DNA of 25,910 nucleotides, from the NCBI GenBank assembly GCA_038248745.1, contig JBBRXC010000008.1, positions 1-25,910 of the forward strand, given 5' to 3'. Below are positions 7,312 through 14,732 of this stretch, piece after piece. Numbering within the stretch: the first letter of the stretch is position 1; every line of letters starts with the position of its first letter. Position numbers and translations under genes: made by a program. Origin of the DNA: JAENWH01 sp038248745 (GTDB lineage Bacteria; Bacillota; Clostridia; Peptostreptococcales; Anaerovoracaceae). The notes beneath the pieces were generated by a model that had not been told where the DNA came from, did not search any database, and was given only the letters and a program-made list of their open reading frames with translations.

Positions 7312-7325
7312 TGTAAACGATTACT
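7312..7325 (+). promoter_or_regulatory. LacI-type operator (or cre site) before the transporter operon
   Basis: TGTAAACGATTACT is the reverse-complement orientation of the site at 1744-1757 with one end base different. It carries the same central CG and fits the cre consensus at all but the last base. It probably lets the local LacI-family regulator control the transporter genes together with the enzyme operon. Confidence 0.75.
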
Positions 7326-7352
7326 ATATTGCAAAATCAGTGTTTTTTGGTG

Positions 7353-7381
7353 TTGACATTGTGTTTGAAATATGTTAATTT
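7353..7381 (+). promoter_or_regulatory. Possible second promoter of the transporter operon
   Basis: TTGACA (7353-7358) is a perfect -35 box, and TAATTT at 7376-7381 is a weaker -10 at 17-bp spacing. It lies downstream of the operator. If real, it would escape direct blocking by a repressor bound at 7312-7325, or be controlled by looping. Confidence 0.4.
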
Positions 7382-7388
7382 GATGTTG

Positions 7389-7409
7389 ATAGTATAGCAA
7401 TAATACTAT
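7389..7409. promoter_or_regulatory. Inverted repeat in the leader of the binding-protein gene
   Basis: ATAGTAT (7389-7395), a 7-base spacer and ATACTAT (7403-7409) form a perfect 7-bp inverted repeat about 40 bp before the start codon. It could be a weak hairpin in the 5' leader or a protein site. No function can be assigned. Confidence 0.3.
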
Positions 7410-7447
7410 GCTAAAATATGCAATGAACAAAATAGGAGGAGAAAATT

Positions 7448-8470
7448 ATGAAAAAAGTATTGGCTATAGTGCTAGCATTGGCTCTGGTACTAGGAATGGT
7501 AGCTTGTGGTGGTAGCACCCCTGCTGAACCTGAAAAAGTTGGCACATTAGGTGTTGTTATGCCTAACGCAACTCATGGTTTCATGGCTGAAAGTATTGCA
7601 CATGCACAAGCAGAAGCAGAAGCTATCGCAGCAGAAAAAGGACTTACTGTTAACTTCTTAACTTCAGCAGAATCTTCAGAACAAAACAATCAAATCGATC
7701 AGTTAATTGCTGATGGTGTTGATTGTATCGTACTTTGGCCACATAATGGTGATGAAGTAAGATCTTCTGCACAGGCAGTAATGGATGCTGGCATCCCTCT
7801 AATTATCTATGATAGATTAATCAATGATTTTGTACCAACTGTTGAGATCATGGGAGACAATGAAACGATTGGTAAGATGACAGGAGAATATTTCAACAAA
7901 TTCTTCGCCACTGAATTAGCGGCTGGAAAAGTAAATATCCTTGAATTCAAAGGTGACAACTCCACAGTTCCTGAACAAAGATCAAAAGGATTTGCTTCAA
8001 CTGCAAGTGCAAATATAAATATTGTACAACAGTTCTCCACTGACTGGCAAAGAGCGAAAGCGATGGAACAGTTAGAAACATGGTTTGCAAGTTCAAGTGT
8101 AGCAGATATTGAAGCACTTCAGGCAGTATTTACTCATGATGATGAAGTTGTTCTAGGCGTATTAGATGCCATCAATAACTATGACGGACCAGCAAAATTG
8201 AACATCAAATTGGTATCTGGTGTAGGCGGAAGAGTTGAAAACTTAGATACATTTGTACCATGGGCAGAAAAAGGCGTTATGCAGGTTACTTATGCATTTT
8301 CACCATCAATGGTTAGAGATGCTGTAAAACTTGGTGCTGATATTGTTCTTGACGGAGCAACGCCAACAGGATTGATTTTAATCCCTACAGTTGAAATTGA
8401 CAACTCAAATGAGCAGGAATTTAGAACAAATGAAATCTTCGTAACAAGATACAGTCTTACAGTAAAATAA
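7448..8470 (+). CDS. Sugar ABC transporter substrate-binding lipoprotein
   Basis: 340 aa. It starts with a lipoprotein signal peptide: KK, a hydrophobic stretch, then LGMVAC with the lipidated Cys at C20 and a Gly/Ser/Pro-rich linker. It is therefore anchored outside the membrane of a Gram-positive cell. The mature part is a type I periplasmic-binding-protein fold of the ribose/galactose/xylose class: GVVMPNATHGFMAESI at the start, the repeated-day-style AEAEAIAAEKG helix, DGVDCIVLWPHNGDEV and AGIPLIIYDR. Strong RBS AGGAGG, then ATG. Codon use is slightly less AT-rich than its neighbours, as in highly expressed genes. It leads the transporter operon and is followed by a stable hairpin that may favour its higher expression. 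The ligand cannot be deduced. Confidence 0.92.
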   Translation: MKKVLAIVLALALVLGMVACGGSTPAEPEKVGTLGVVMPNATHGFMAESIAHAQAEAEAIAAEKGLTVNFLTSAESSEQNNQIDQLIADGVDCIVLWPHNGDEVRSSAQAVMDAGIPLIIYDRLINDFVPTVEIMGDNETIGKMTGEYFNKFFATELAAGKVNILEFKGDNSTVPEQRSKGFASTASANINIVQQFSTDWQRAKAMEQLETWFASSSVADIEALQAVFTHDDEVVLGVLDAINNYDGPAKLNIKLVSGVGGRVENLDTFVPWAEKGVMQVTYAFSPSMVRDAVKLGADIVLDGATPTGLILIPTVEIDNSNEQEFRTNEIFVTRYSLTVK

Positions 8471-8488
8471 TATTTAGATTTACAAAAT

Positions 8489-8523
8489 TATGGATGCCGA
8501 CCGTATTTCGATCGGCATCCATA
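8489..8523 (+). promoter_or_regulatory. Intercistronic hairpin after the binding-protein gene
   Basis: TATGGATGCCGA (8489-8500) pairs perfectly with TCGGCATCCATA (8512-8523) around an 11-base loop. No T tract follows. Hairpins at this place in ABC operons commonly stabilise the binding-protein mRNA or cause partial termination, giving more binding protein than membrane parts. The role here is inferred from position. Confidence 0.65.
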
Positions 8524-8561
8524 TTACTACTATATTTCACTTTAGATCGGTGGGTATCAAC

Positions 8562-10067
8562 ATGTTTTTAGAAATGAAAAATATAACTAAAAAATTTGGA
8601 CCAGTAGTAGCATTGGATGATGTGAGCTTTTCTGTTGGAGAAGCCGAAATTCATGGTCTTCTTGGAGAAAATGGTGCAGGCAAGTCCACACTAATGAATG
8701 TCCTAGCAGGAACCTTCCCGCCAACCAGTGGGGAAATTTATTTTAATGACCAACATTTGATTGGGCTCAATGCAAAAAAATCATTTGCACTTGGTATTGG
8801 GTTTGTCCATCAGGAACTAAATTTGATTAATGATTTAAAAATATATGAAAACTTATTTCTTGGAGAAGAAATTGTAAATAAATTTGGAATTTTAGATAAG
8901 CCATTAATGAGAATGAAATCAAAAGAAGTATTAAAAAAGATGAATTTGGATATTAGCCCTGATTTGCAGGTAGCTTATTTAGATACATCCGTCAAGCAAC
9001 TTGTGGAAATTGCAAGAGCACTTCTTTTTGACTGCAAACTCATTATAATGGATGAACCTACAACAGCTTTAACAAATAAAGAAATAGAAAACCTTTTTTC
9101 TATTATGAGAAAACTAAAAAATGATGGGGTCTCTATTATATATATCTCCCATAAGATGCCGGAATTGTTTGATATTTGTGACAAATATACCATCTTAAGA
9201 GATGGAAAGTTTATACAAAGCGGCTTTTTCAAAGATATTGACGAGAAAATTGCAACCCAGCTTTTGGTTGGGCGAAGCTTGATAGATATCGAAATAACAA
9301 AGGCTGCGGTGACGGGAGAGACTATTCTATCTGTTGAAAATATAACCTGTAAAGGATATTTTGAAAATATCTCGTTTGATTTAAAAGAAGGAGAGATTCT
9401 AGCAATCACTGGACTTCATGGGGATGGCAGAGGAGAACTTTCTGAGGCATTGTTTGGTGCTAGAAAACTAGACAGTGGTCAAGTCCTTTTACGGGGAGAA
9501 AAACTAAACTTCAGGCACATCAGTAATATAATAAAAAAAGGAATTGGTATGGTTCCAAGAAGTAGAAAAGAGCGATCCATTATTAAAGATATGAGTATTT
9601 TAAACAATATGGCAACAGCATATTTTGTCGGTAAACATAAAAGCGCTTTCATAAGTAATAAAGACACTGACAGGCTGTTTGATGATAATCAGAAAAAGAC
9701 AGCAATTAAAGCTGGAAGCAGACACGATCTGATAACATCGTTAAGTGGCGGAAACCAGCAGAAGGTTATCATATCAAGATGGCTGGAAATTAATTCTGAT
9801 ATTTATATTCTAGACAATCCAACACAGGGAATTGATGTGGGCGCCAAATTTGAAATGTATAAAATAATTAATGGACTTGCTGAAAATGGGAAAAGCATCA
9901 TTATGTTTTCTTCTGAATTCCCTGAAATCTATAAAGTGGCAGATCGATGCCTGGTTATGTATAAGGGAAAAATCAATGCAGAATTAAATAGAAGTCAATT
10001 GACGGAAGTTGATGTGATGTATTATGCAACTGGATCAAATATGGAGGGCATGAAAAATGAAATTTAA
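8562..10067 (+). CDS. Sugar ABC transporter ATPase, two tandem domains (RbsA/MglA/XylG type)
   Basis: 501 aa, normal for this class. Domain 1 has Walker A GENGAGKST (35-43), Q-loop VHQELNL (82-88), a degenerate signature region TSVKQLVEIARA (142-153), Walker B IIMDEPTTALT with E165, and switch His in YISHK. Domain 2 has the degenerate Walker A of this family, GLHGDGRGE (284-292), signature LSGGNQQ (394-400), and YILDNPTQGIDVGAK, where Asn419 replaces the usual catalytic Glu. Only domain 1 is therefore likely to hydrolyse ATP. The start at 8562 is preferred to 8490, since the latter lies inside the intercistronic hairpin and would add a non-homologous N-terminus. It overlaps the permease gene by 11 bp. 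It energises import of the sugar bound by the lipoprotein at 7448-8470. Confidence 0.93.
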   Translation: MFLEMKNITKKFGPVVALDDVSFSVGEAEIHGLLGENGAGKSTLMNVLAGTFPPTSGEIYFNDQHLIGLNAKKSFALGIGFVHQELNLINDLKIYENLFLGEEIVNKFGILDKPLMRMKSKEVLKKMNLDISPDLQVAYLDTSVKQLVEIARALLFDCKLIIMDEPTTALTNKEIENLFSIMRKLKNDGVSIIYISHKMPELFDICDKYTILRDGKFIQSGFFKDIDEKIATQLLVGRSLIDIEITKAAVTGETILSVENITCKGYFENISFDLKEGEILAITGLHGDGRGELSEALFGARKLDSGQVLLRGEKLNFRHISNIIKKGIGMVPRSRKERSIIKDMSILNNMATAYFVGKHKSAFISNKDTDRLFDDNQKKTAIKAGSRHDLITSLSGGNQQKVIISRWLEINSDIYILDNPTQGIDVGAKFEMYKIINGLAENGKSIIMFSSEFPEIYKVADRCLVMYKGKINAELNRSQLTEVDVMYYATGSNMEGMKNEI

Positions 10068-11088
10068 TTTATTTGAAAAACATGTGGGGGAAGAAACAAT
10101 AAAGATACAAGGAACAGATTTCAAAGATAAATTCATTAGGTTTTATCATAATTATACTTTTGTTTTTTCATTTGCAGTATTAATAATAATTGCCACGTAT
10201 TTTAATCCGTCTTTTATAAGTTATAGTAATATTTCCCTGCTGTTATTGCAGTCCACTATAAAGGGCATCATCGCCTGTGGCATGACGCTTGTTATCATAG
10301 CTGGAATGATCGACCTTTCCGTTGGTTCTATGGTGGCTTTGGTTGGTGGATTAGGGGTCGTCGTTTTAAATACCACGGGGAGTGCATGGCTCATGTTTTT
10401 CTTTTGCGTCGCATTCGGAACTTTTCTTGGAGCAATAAATGGATTATTGGTAACAAAAGCCAAAATTGCGCCATTTATAGTAACGTTAGCAACAATGGTT
10501 GCATTTAGATCAATTATCGTACAATTGGGACAGGGTGGTCCTTTTAATGTTGACCCTAAGGTTTATGATAGTTTTAGACTTGTGGCTGCAGGCTACTTAT
10601 TTAGAAGTGGCAGCTTTAAAGGTATTCCATATATGGCGATTTGGTTTGTTGCTATCGTTTTAATAATGGCTTTTATTATGTCAAAAACAAAGTTTGGTAG
10701 ATATGTATATGCAGTTGGATCAAATGAATTGGCTGCAAAATTAACAGGAATTAACACCACATATATTAAAACCATGTGTTTTGTTATTACAGGTTTGTTG
10801 GTTGGAGTAGCTGCTTTTTTACTTTCTTCAAGACTTACCTCGATCACAGCACCAAATGTTGGCATGTCTTATGAGTTGGATGCAATTGCTGCAGTTGCAA
10901 TCGGTGGGACAGCAATGGCTGGGGGAAGTGGTCTTATTCTTGGCACCTTTGTTGGGGCTATCATGCTGCAAATGATAGAAGGAATTTTAATCGCAGCTCA
11001 AATACCTGTGTTTTTGAATGGATTGGTAAAAGGAATAATTATTATTGTAGCTGTAGTGTTCCAAAGCAGAAGAGAAAGGAAGGCTTAA
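10057..11088 (+). CDS. Sugar ABC transporter permease (RbsC/MglC type)
   Basis: 343 aa integral membrane protein of the BPD_transp_2 class. A cytosolic N-terminal tail of ~35 residues is followed by many hydrophobic helices. Family features include GMTLVIIAGMIDLSVGSMVA (the typical IxGGIDLSVGS region) and AVGSNELAAKLTGI, the loop that contacts the ATPase, plus GGTAMAGGSGLILGT near the end. The start has a good RBS (GGAGGG) and lies within the ATPase gene, overlapping by 11 bp, so translation is probably coupled. It forms the membrane channel of the importer, probably as a dimer. The next gene begins directly after its stop codon. Confidence 0.93.
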   Translation: MKFNLFEKHVGEETIKIQGTDFKDKFIRFYHNYTFVFSFAVLIIIATYFNPSFISYSNISLLLLQSTIKGIIACGMTLVIIAGMIDLSVGSMVALVGGLGVVVLNTTGSAWLMFFFCVAFGTFLGAINGLLVTKAKIAPFIVTLATMVAFRSIIVQLGQGGPFNVDPKVYDSFRLVAAGYLFRSGSFKGIPYMAIWFVAIVLIMAFIMSKTKFGRYVYAVGSNELAAKLTGINTTYIKTMCFVITGLLVGVAAFLLSSRLTSITAPNVGMSYELDAIAAVAIGGTAMAGGSGLILGTFVGAIMLQMIEGILIAAQIPVFLNGLVKGIIIIVAVVFQSRRERKA

Positions 11089-12081
11089 GTGAGAAATATT
11101 GCACTAATAACTGGACAATTTTCTGATATCCCTTTTGAAGATCTTTGCAGAAAATTAAATAAACTGGGTTACAAGGGCGTTGAATTGGCTTGTCTTGGGG
11201 ATCATTTTAATATAAGAGAGGCAGCAGGGGATTTGGGCTATTGCCAAAAAAAACTTGAACTATTAAATAAGTATAATCTGGAATGCAAAGTGATATCAGG
11301 GCATCTGATCGGACAATGTGTAGGAGATTTATACGATCAAAGACTTGATAATTTTGCCCCTGAAAAACTTTCTGGAGATGGGGAAGCAATTAAAAAATGG
11401 GCAATTGAGGAAATGAAATTTTTAGCCCAAGCTGCCTATAATATGGGCGTTGACGTGGTTTCGTTTTTTACAGGTTCTCCAATCTGGAGATATATTTATT
11501 CTTTCCCTCAAACAACGGAGGCTGCCATAGAAGAGGGATTTGAAGAGACTCTGAAAATATGGTCTCCAATCATGGATGAGTATGACAAATGGGGAGTTAA
11601 ACTTGCGCTTGAAGTTCATCCTACTGAAATAGCCTTTGATTATTATACAACCAAAAGGCTTTTGGAAAAATTCAATTATAGAAAGACATTAGGCATTACA
11701 TTTGATCCTAGCCATTTATTATGGCAAGGTGTTAATCCAACCATATTCCTTCAGGATTTTGCCGATCAAATCTACAATGTACATATGAAAGATGTGAAGA
11801 TTACTAGAGATGGAAAAGCAGGCATTTTAGGATCACATATTGAGTTTGGGGATACAAGGCGAGGATGGAATTTTGTGTCTATTGGTCATGGTGACGTGAA
11901 TTTTGAAGAAATTATTCGTCAGCTTAACAGGATGAAATACGCTGGTAATATCTCAATTGAATGGGAAGATAGTGGAATGGATCGGATGTATGGCGCGGAA
12001 GAAGCACTTGAATATATTAAAAAATTGGACTTCCCAATATCCGAAATGGCATTTGACAAAGCTTTAAGTTCAGCAACCTAA
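11089..12081 (+). CDS. TIM-barrel sugar (phosphate) isomerase/epimerase
   Basis: 330 aa, starting with GTG in the junction TAAGTG right after the permease stop; RBS GAAAGGAAGG upstream. It belongs to the AP-endonuclease-2/xylose-isomerase-like TIM-barrel family. The likely metal-binding residues are visible along the barrel: the Glu in LALEVHP, the Asp and His in ITFDPSHLLWQG, the His in NVHMKDV, and the Glu in SIEWEDSG. Related proteins (IolE, IolI, YcjR and many unnamed ones) isomerise, epimerise or dehydrate keto-sugars, often paired with Gfo/Idh dehydrogenases, one of which is at 2809-3942. It ends the transporter operon, followed by a terminator. Cytosolic; substrate unknown. Confidence 0.88.
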   Translation: MRNIALITGQFSDIPFEDLCRKLNKLGYKGVELACLGDHFNIREAAGDLGYCQKKLELLNKYNLECKVISGHLIGQCVGDLYDQRLDNFAPEKLSGDGEAIKKWAIEEMKFLAQAAYNMGVDVVSFFTGSPIWRYIYSFPQTTEAAIEEGFEETLKIWSPIMDEYDKWGVKLALEVHPTEIAFDYYTTKRLLEKFNYRKTLGITFDPSHLLWQGVNPTIFLQDFADQIYNVHMKDVKITRDGKAGILGSHIEFGDTRRGWNFVSIGHGDVNFEEIIRQLNRMKYAGNISIEWEDSGMDRMYGAEEALEYIKKLDFPISEMAFDKALSSAT

Positions 12082-12103
12082 AATAACAACAGAAATGATA
12101 GTC

Positions 12104-12143
12104 TGGTATTGAGGATGTTTTGTATATCTTCAGTACCATTTTT
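12104..12143 (+). terminator. Rho-independent terminator of the sugar transporter operon
   Basis: A 13-bp stem (12104-12116 with 12126-12138) with two G-U pairs and a 9-base loop is followed by TTTTT. It lies 22 bp after the isomerase stop codon. Confidence 0.75.
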
Positions 12144-12182
12144 AATTTGCATATAAATTGTATTTTAATAAACAGCAAAACA

Positions 12183-12191
12183 TGTTATAAT
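12183..12191 (+). promoter_or_regulatory. Extended -10 promoter for the tmk operon
   Basis: TGTTATAAT is an extended -10 element (TGn-TATAAT). The -35 region at 17-bp spacing (TTTTAA, 12163-12168) is poor, as is common with extended -10 promoters. It lies between the sugar-operon terminator and the 36-aa gene. Confidence 0.6.
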
Positions 12192-12224
12192 ACTAAGGTA
12201 TATAAAGGAAAAGAAGGTATAATT

Positions 12225-12335
12225 ATGTTAATAATGAAAATTGTTTTTGTTGTTTTATTAAGTATCCCAATAGGATATTTATCAGTAGTATTACTTTCCA
12301 GACTAATTGATTCAGCATTAAAAAATAACAAGTAG
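12225..12335 (+). CDS. 36-aa single-pass membrane peptide
   Basis: A short gene with AAGAAGG ~8 bases before ATG, ending nine bases before tmk. The peptide is one hydrophobic helix (IVFVVLLSIPIGYLSVVLLS) followed by a short polar, basic tail ending in KNNK. Longer in-frame starts such as 12120 lie upstream of the promoter -10 box and over the terminator, so they are unlikely. I do not recognise a family. Its placement directly after the promoter makes it the first gene of the tmk operon. It could act as a leader peptide or as a small membrane protein, but no function can be assigned. Confidence 0.5.
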   Translation: MLIMKIVFVVLLSIPIGYLSVVLLSRLIDSALKNNK

Positions 12336-12344
12336 GAGTAATTT

Positions 12345-12983
12345 ATGAAGAGAGGCTTATTTATTACATTTGAAGGCCCTGATGGTTCCGGTAAGAGTAC
12401 ACAAATTAAAAAACTCAAAAATAAACTGGAAAGTATAGGCTTTGAAACAGTCCTTACAAGGGAGCCCGGAGGAACTGCAATCAGCGAAAATATTAGGGAA
12501 ATAATTTTAGATGTGAAAAATTCCGAGATGGATAGTCTTACGGAATCTCTACTTTATGCAGCAGCAAGATCTCAGCATGTTTCTCAAGTTATAATTCCAG
12601 CGCTGTCAGCAGGCAAAACAGTGATTTGTGACAGATTTATGGATTCATCAATCGCATATCAGGGTTATGGCAGAAAGCTTGGAGATCAAGTTAAAATAAT
12701 AAATGAATATGCTGTCAGAGGAATATCCCCTGACATTACCTTTTTACTTTTGTTAGAGCCTAGCATAGGAAAAGGGAGAATAAAGAGAGAATATGACAGA
12801 TTGGAGTCTGAGAAAAACACATTTCATGAAGACGTCTATCAGGGATATATGGAACTGGCAAAAGGCAATCCAAACAGGATCATTACAATTGATGCAACAA
12901 AGTCCATTGTGGAAATTGAAAAGGAAATTGAATTGTATCTTGAAAAGCTTTTGATAAAAAAGAGGGAAATTTATGACCTTTAA
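12345..12983 (+). CDS. tmk: Thymidylate kinase
   Basis: 212 aa, typical length. It phosphorylates dTMP to dTDP with ATP, an essential step of dTTP synthesis in the cytosol. Motifs in order: P-loop GPDGSGKST (11-19), TREPGGT in the dTMP-binding region, DRFMDSSIAYQGYGR (the DR[YF] motif contacting the nucleotide), and a LID region with basic residues around RIKREYDRLES. RBS TAGGAG. It overlaps holB by 11 bp. The tmk-holB-ricT-trmN6 order is a familiar Firmicute arrangement. Confidence 0.97.
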   Translation: MKRGLFITFEGPDGSGKSTQIKKLKNKLESIGFETVLTREPGGTAISENIREIILDVKNSEMDSLTESLLYAAARSQHVSQVIIPALSAGKTVICDRFMDSSIAYQGYGRKLGDQVKIINEYAVRGISPDITFLLLLEPSIGKGRIKREYDRLESEKNTFHEDVYQGYMELAKGNPNRIITIDATKSIVEIEKEIELYLEKLLIKKREIYDL

Positions 12984-13791
12984 CAAAATTGTTGGAAATG
13001 ATCAGCTGATTGAGCGTCTTCGTCATGCAATTCGTGGAAAAGGCGTTTCGCATGCTTATATCTTTGAGGGTGATTATTACACCGATAAACTTGCTTTTGC
13101 AAATTCATTTGTCAAAGCAATATTATGTGAGACAGATCCAGGAACAGGTTGTGAAAGCTGCCTGTCCTGCATTAAAATAGAACATGGAAATCATGAGGAC
13201 GTATATTATGCTGAGGTGACTGATAAAGGGAATACGAAAGATGAAGCTATCAATCAACTTCAAATGAGGCTCTCCAATAAACCATATGTTGGTGAAAGGA
13301 ATATTGCTGTCATAAAAGACGCTGACAGTATGACATTGAAAGCACAGAACAGGTTATTAAAAACATTGGAAGAACCACAACCAGGGACAGTGATCATATT
13401 ACTTTCAAATAATATTCAAAATTTGACTCAAACAATATTATCAAGATGCATTATTTTTAGAATCAATGGACAGAATCCAGACATGGTAAGGAAAGATACT
13501 TCACTGGAAGAAGAAATAGTTCAAATGTTATTGAAAAATGAGCCGTTTTACAAAATTAAATCAAAAATAAACAGCATCTGTAAAGATAAGGATTCAAGTA
13601 TGAAGTTCTTGGATGGGTTGGAAAAAGTTTACAGAGACTTATTAATATTAAATAGTGAAAATAGCAGACTTTATAAAAGGTCTGATATATATAAAATTGT
13701 TAACCATATAGAAGAGGCGAGAAGGGATCTCCAAATCGGAGTGAACACGGCTTACTCTTTAAAAAATATGATATTGAAAATTGGAGGATAA
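12973..13791 (+). CDS. holB: DNA polymerase III delta' subunit
   Basis: 272 aa, somewhat shorter than many delta' proteins (about 320-330 aa). It is part of the clamp loader at the replication fork. Features: VGNDQLIERLRHAI at the N-terminus, SHAYIFEG, four zinc-binding cysteines C52, C60, C63 and C66, and the SRC motif in ILSRCIIF. The Walker A region reads EGDYYTDKLAF and lacks the GK[ST] of ATP-binding paralogues. The C-terminal third is weakly conserved and may lack part of the usual collar domain. Translation is coupled to tmk by an 11-bp overlap, and the downstream ricT starts right at its stop codon. Confidence 0.92.
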   Translation: MTFNKIVGNDQLIERLRHAIRGKGVSHAYIFEGDYYTDKLAFANSFVKAILCETDPGTGCESCLSCIKIEHGNHEDVYYAEVTDKGNTKDEAINQLQMRLSNKPYVGERNIAVIKDADSMTLKAQNRLLKTLEEPQPGTVIILLSNNIQNLTQTILSRCIIFRINGQNPDMVRKDTSLEEEIVQMLLKNEPFYKIKSKINSICKDKDSSMKFLDGLEKVYRDLLILNSENSRLYKRSDIYKIVNHIEEARRDLQIGVNTAYSLKNMILKIGG

Positions 13792-14730
13792 ATGATGGTA
13801 AGAGTAGCAGGCATAAGATTCAAAAAGGCCGGCAAGGTATATTACTTCGACCCTGATGACCTGGATATTAAACAAGGGACTAATGTAATTGTTGAAACAG
13901 CACGAGGTTTAGAGTTTGGAAATGTGACAGCTGATATTAAAGAGGTTCCAGAAACACAGATTATCATGCCCCTTAAAAAGGTCATACGAATTGCTGATCA
14001 AAAGGACGAGACACAATATGAGGAAAATACACATAAGAAAGCCAGAGCGATTGAGCTTTGCCTAGAAAAGGTAGCTAAACATAAACTTGAAATGAAACTT
14101 ATTGATGTAGAATACACTTTTGACAACAGTAAAATAATATTTTATTTTACTTCTGATGGAAGAGTAGATTTTAGAGAACTAGTAAAAGATTTGGCCAGCG
14201 TTTTTAAAATGAGAATTGAACTTAGACAAATAGGTGTTAGAGATGAATCTAAAATGATGGGTGGGATAGGAAGTTGTGGGAAAGGTCTTTGCTGCAATAC
14301 CTGGTTACCTGACTTTGAGCCTGTTTCCATTAAAATGGCAAAGGTTCAAAATCTTTCTCTTAATCCAACAAAAATTTCGGGCGTTTGCGGCAGACTGATG
14401 TGTTGCTTGAAATATGAAAATGATATTTATCTTGATCTTAGAAGAGGAATGCCAGAGCATGGCGAAAAAATAAAAACTGTTAATGGCACCGCGGTAGTAA
14501 TGGATGTAAAAATCCTTGAAAATCTAATTAAATCAAGATTAGTAATTGAGGAAAAAACAGATGAAAAGCCAGAAAAATTAAGCTCTGAATTTTATTTTTA
14601 TAAAAAAGAGGATATCGAAAGACTTGGCACTAATTCTAAAAAGCCAAAGCGAGAAAAAGATATTATAAAAGAAATAATAGAAGAAGAAGGGGTTTCAATA
14701 GCGGAAGTTGAGAAGCTTTTAAAGGAGTAA
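13792..14730 (+). CDS. ricT: RicT/YaaT, PSP1-domain regulatory iron-sulfur protein
   Basis: 312 aa. PSP1 C-terminal-type domain protein; in Bacillus subtilis YaaT (RicT) joins RicA and RicF in an iron-sulfur complex that assists RNase Y and affects sporulation and competence. Cysteines expected for cluster binding are present: GSCGKGLCC (C162, C167, C168) and CGRLMCC (C199, C204, C205), as in KISGVCGRLMCCLKYEND. The C-terminus is charged and probably flexible. ATG at 13792 touches the holB stop; ATG 13795 is an alternative, and GGAGG lies just upstream. In an operon with holB and trmN6 as in bacilli. Confidence 0.93.
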   Translation: MMVRVAGIRFKKAGKVYYFDPDDLDIKQGTNVIVETARGLEFGNVTADIKEVPETQIIMPLKKVIRIADQKDETQYEENTHKKARAIELCLEKVAKHKLEMKLIDVEYTFDNSKIIFYFTSDGRVDFRELVKDLASVFKMRIELRQIGVRDESKMMGGIGSCGKGLCCNTWLPDFEPVSIKMAKVQNLSLNPTKISGVCGRLMCCLKYENDIYLDLRRGMPEHGEKIKTVNGTAVVMDVKILENLIKSRLVIEEKTDEKPEKLSSEFYFYKKEDIERLGTNSKKPKREKDIIKEIIEEEGVSIAEVEKLLKE

Positions 14731-14732
14731 TT

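Noticed and set aside
8490..8561. Upstream start of the ABC ATPase at 8490
   Set aside because: The extra N-terminus falls in the intercistronic hairpin, has no RBS, and is not homologous to the family.
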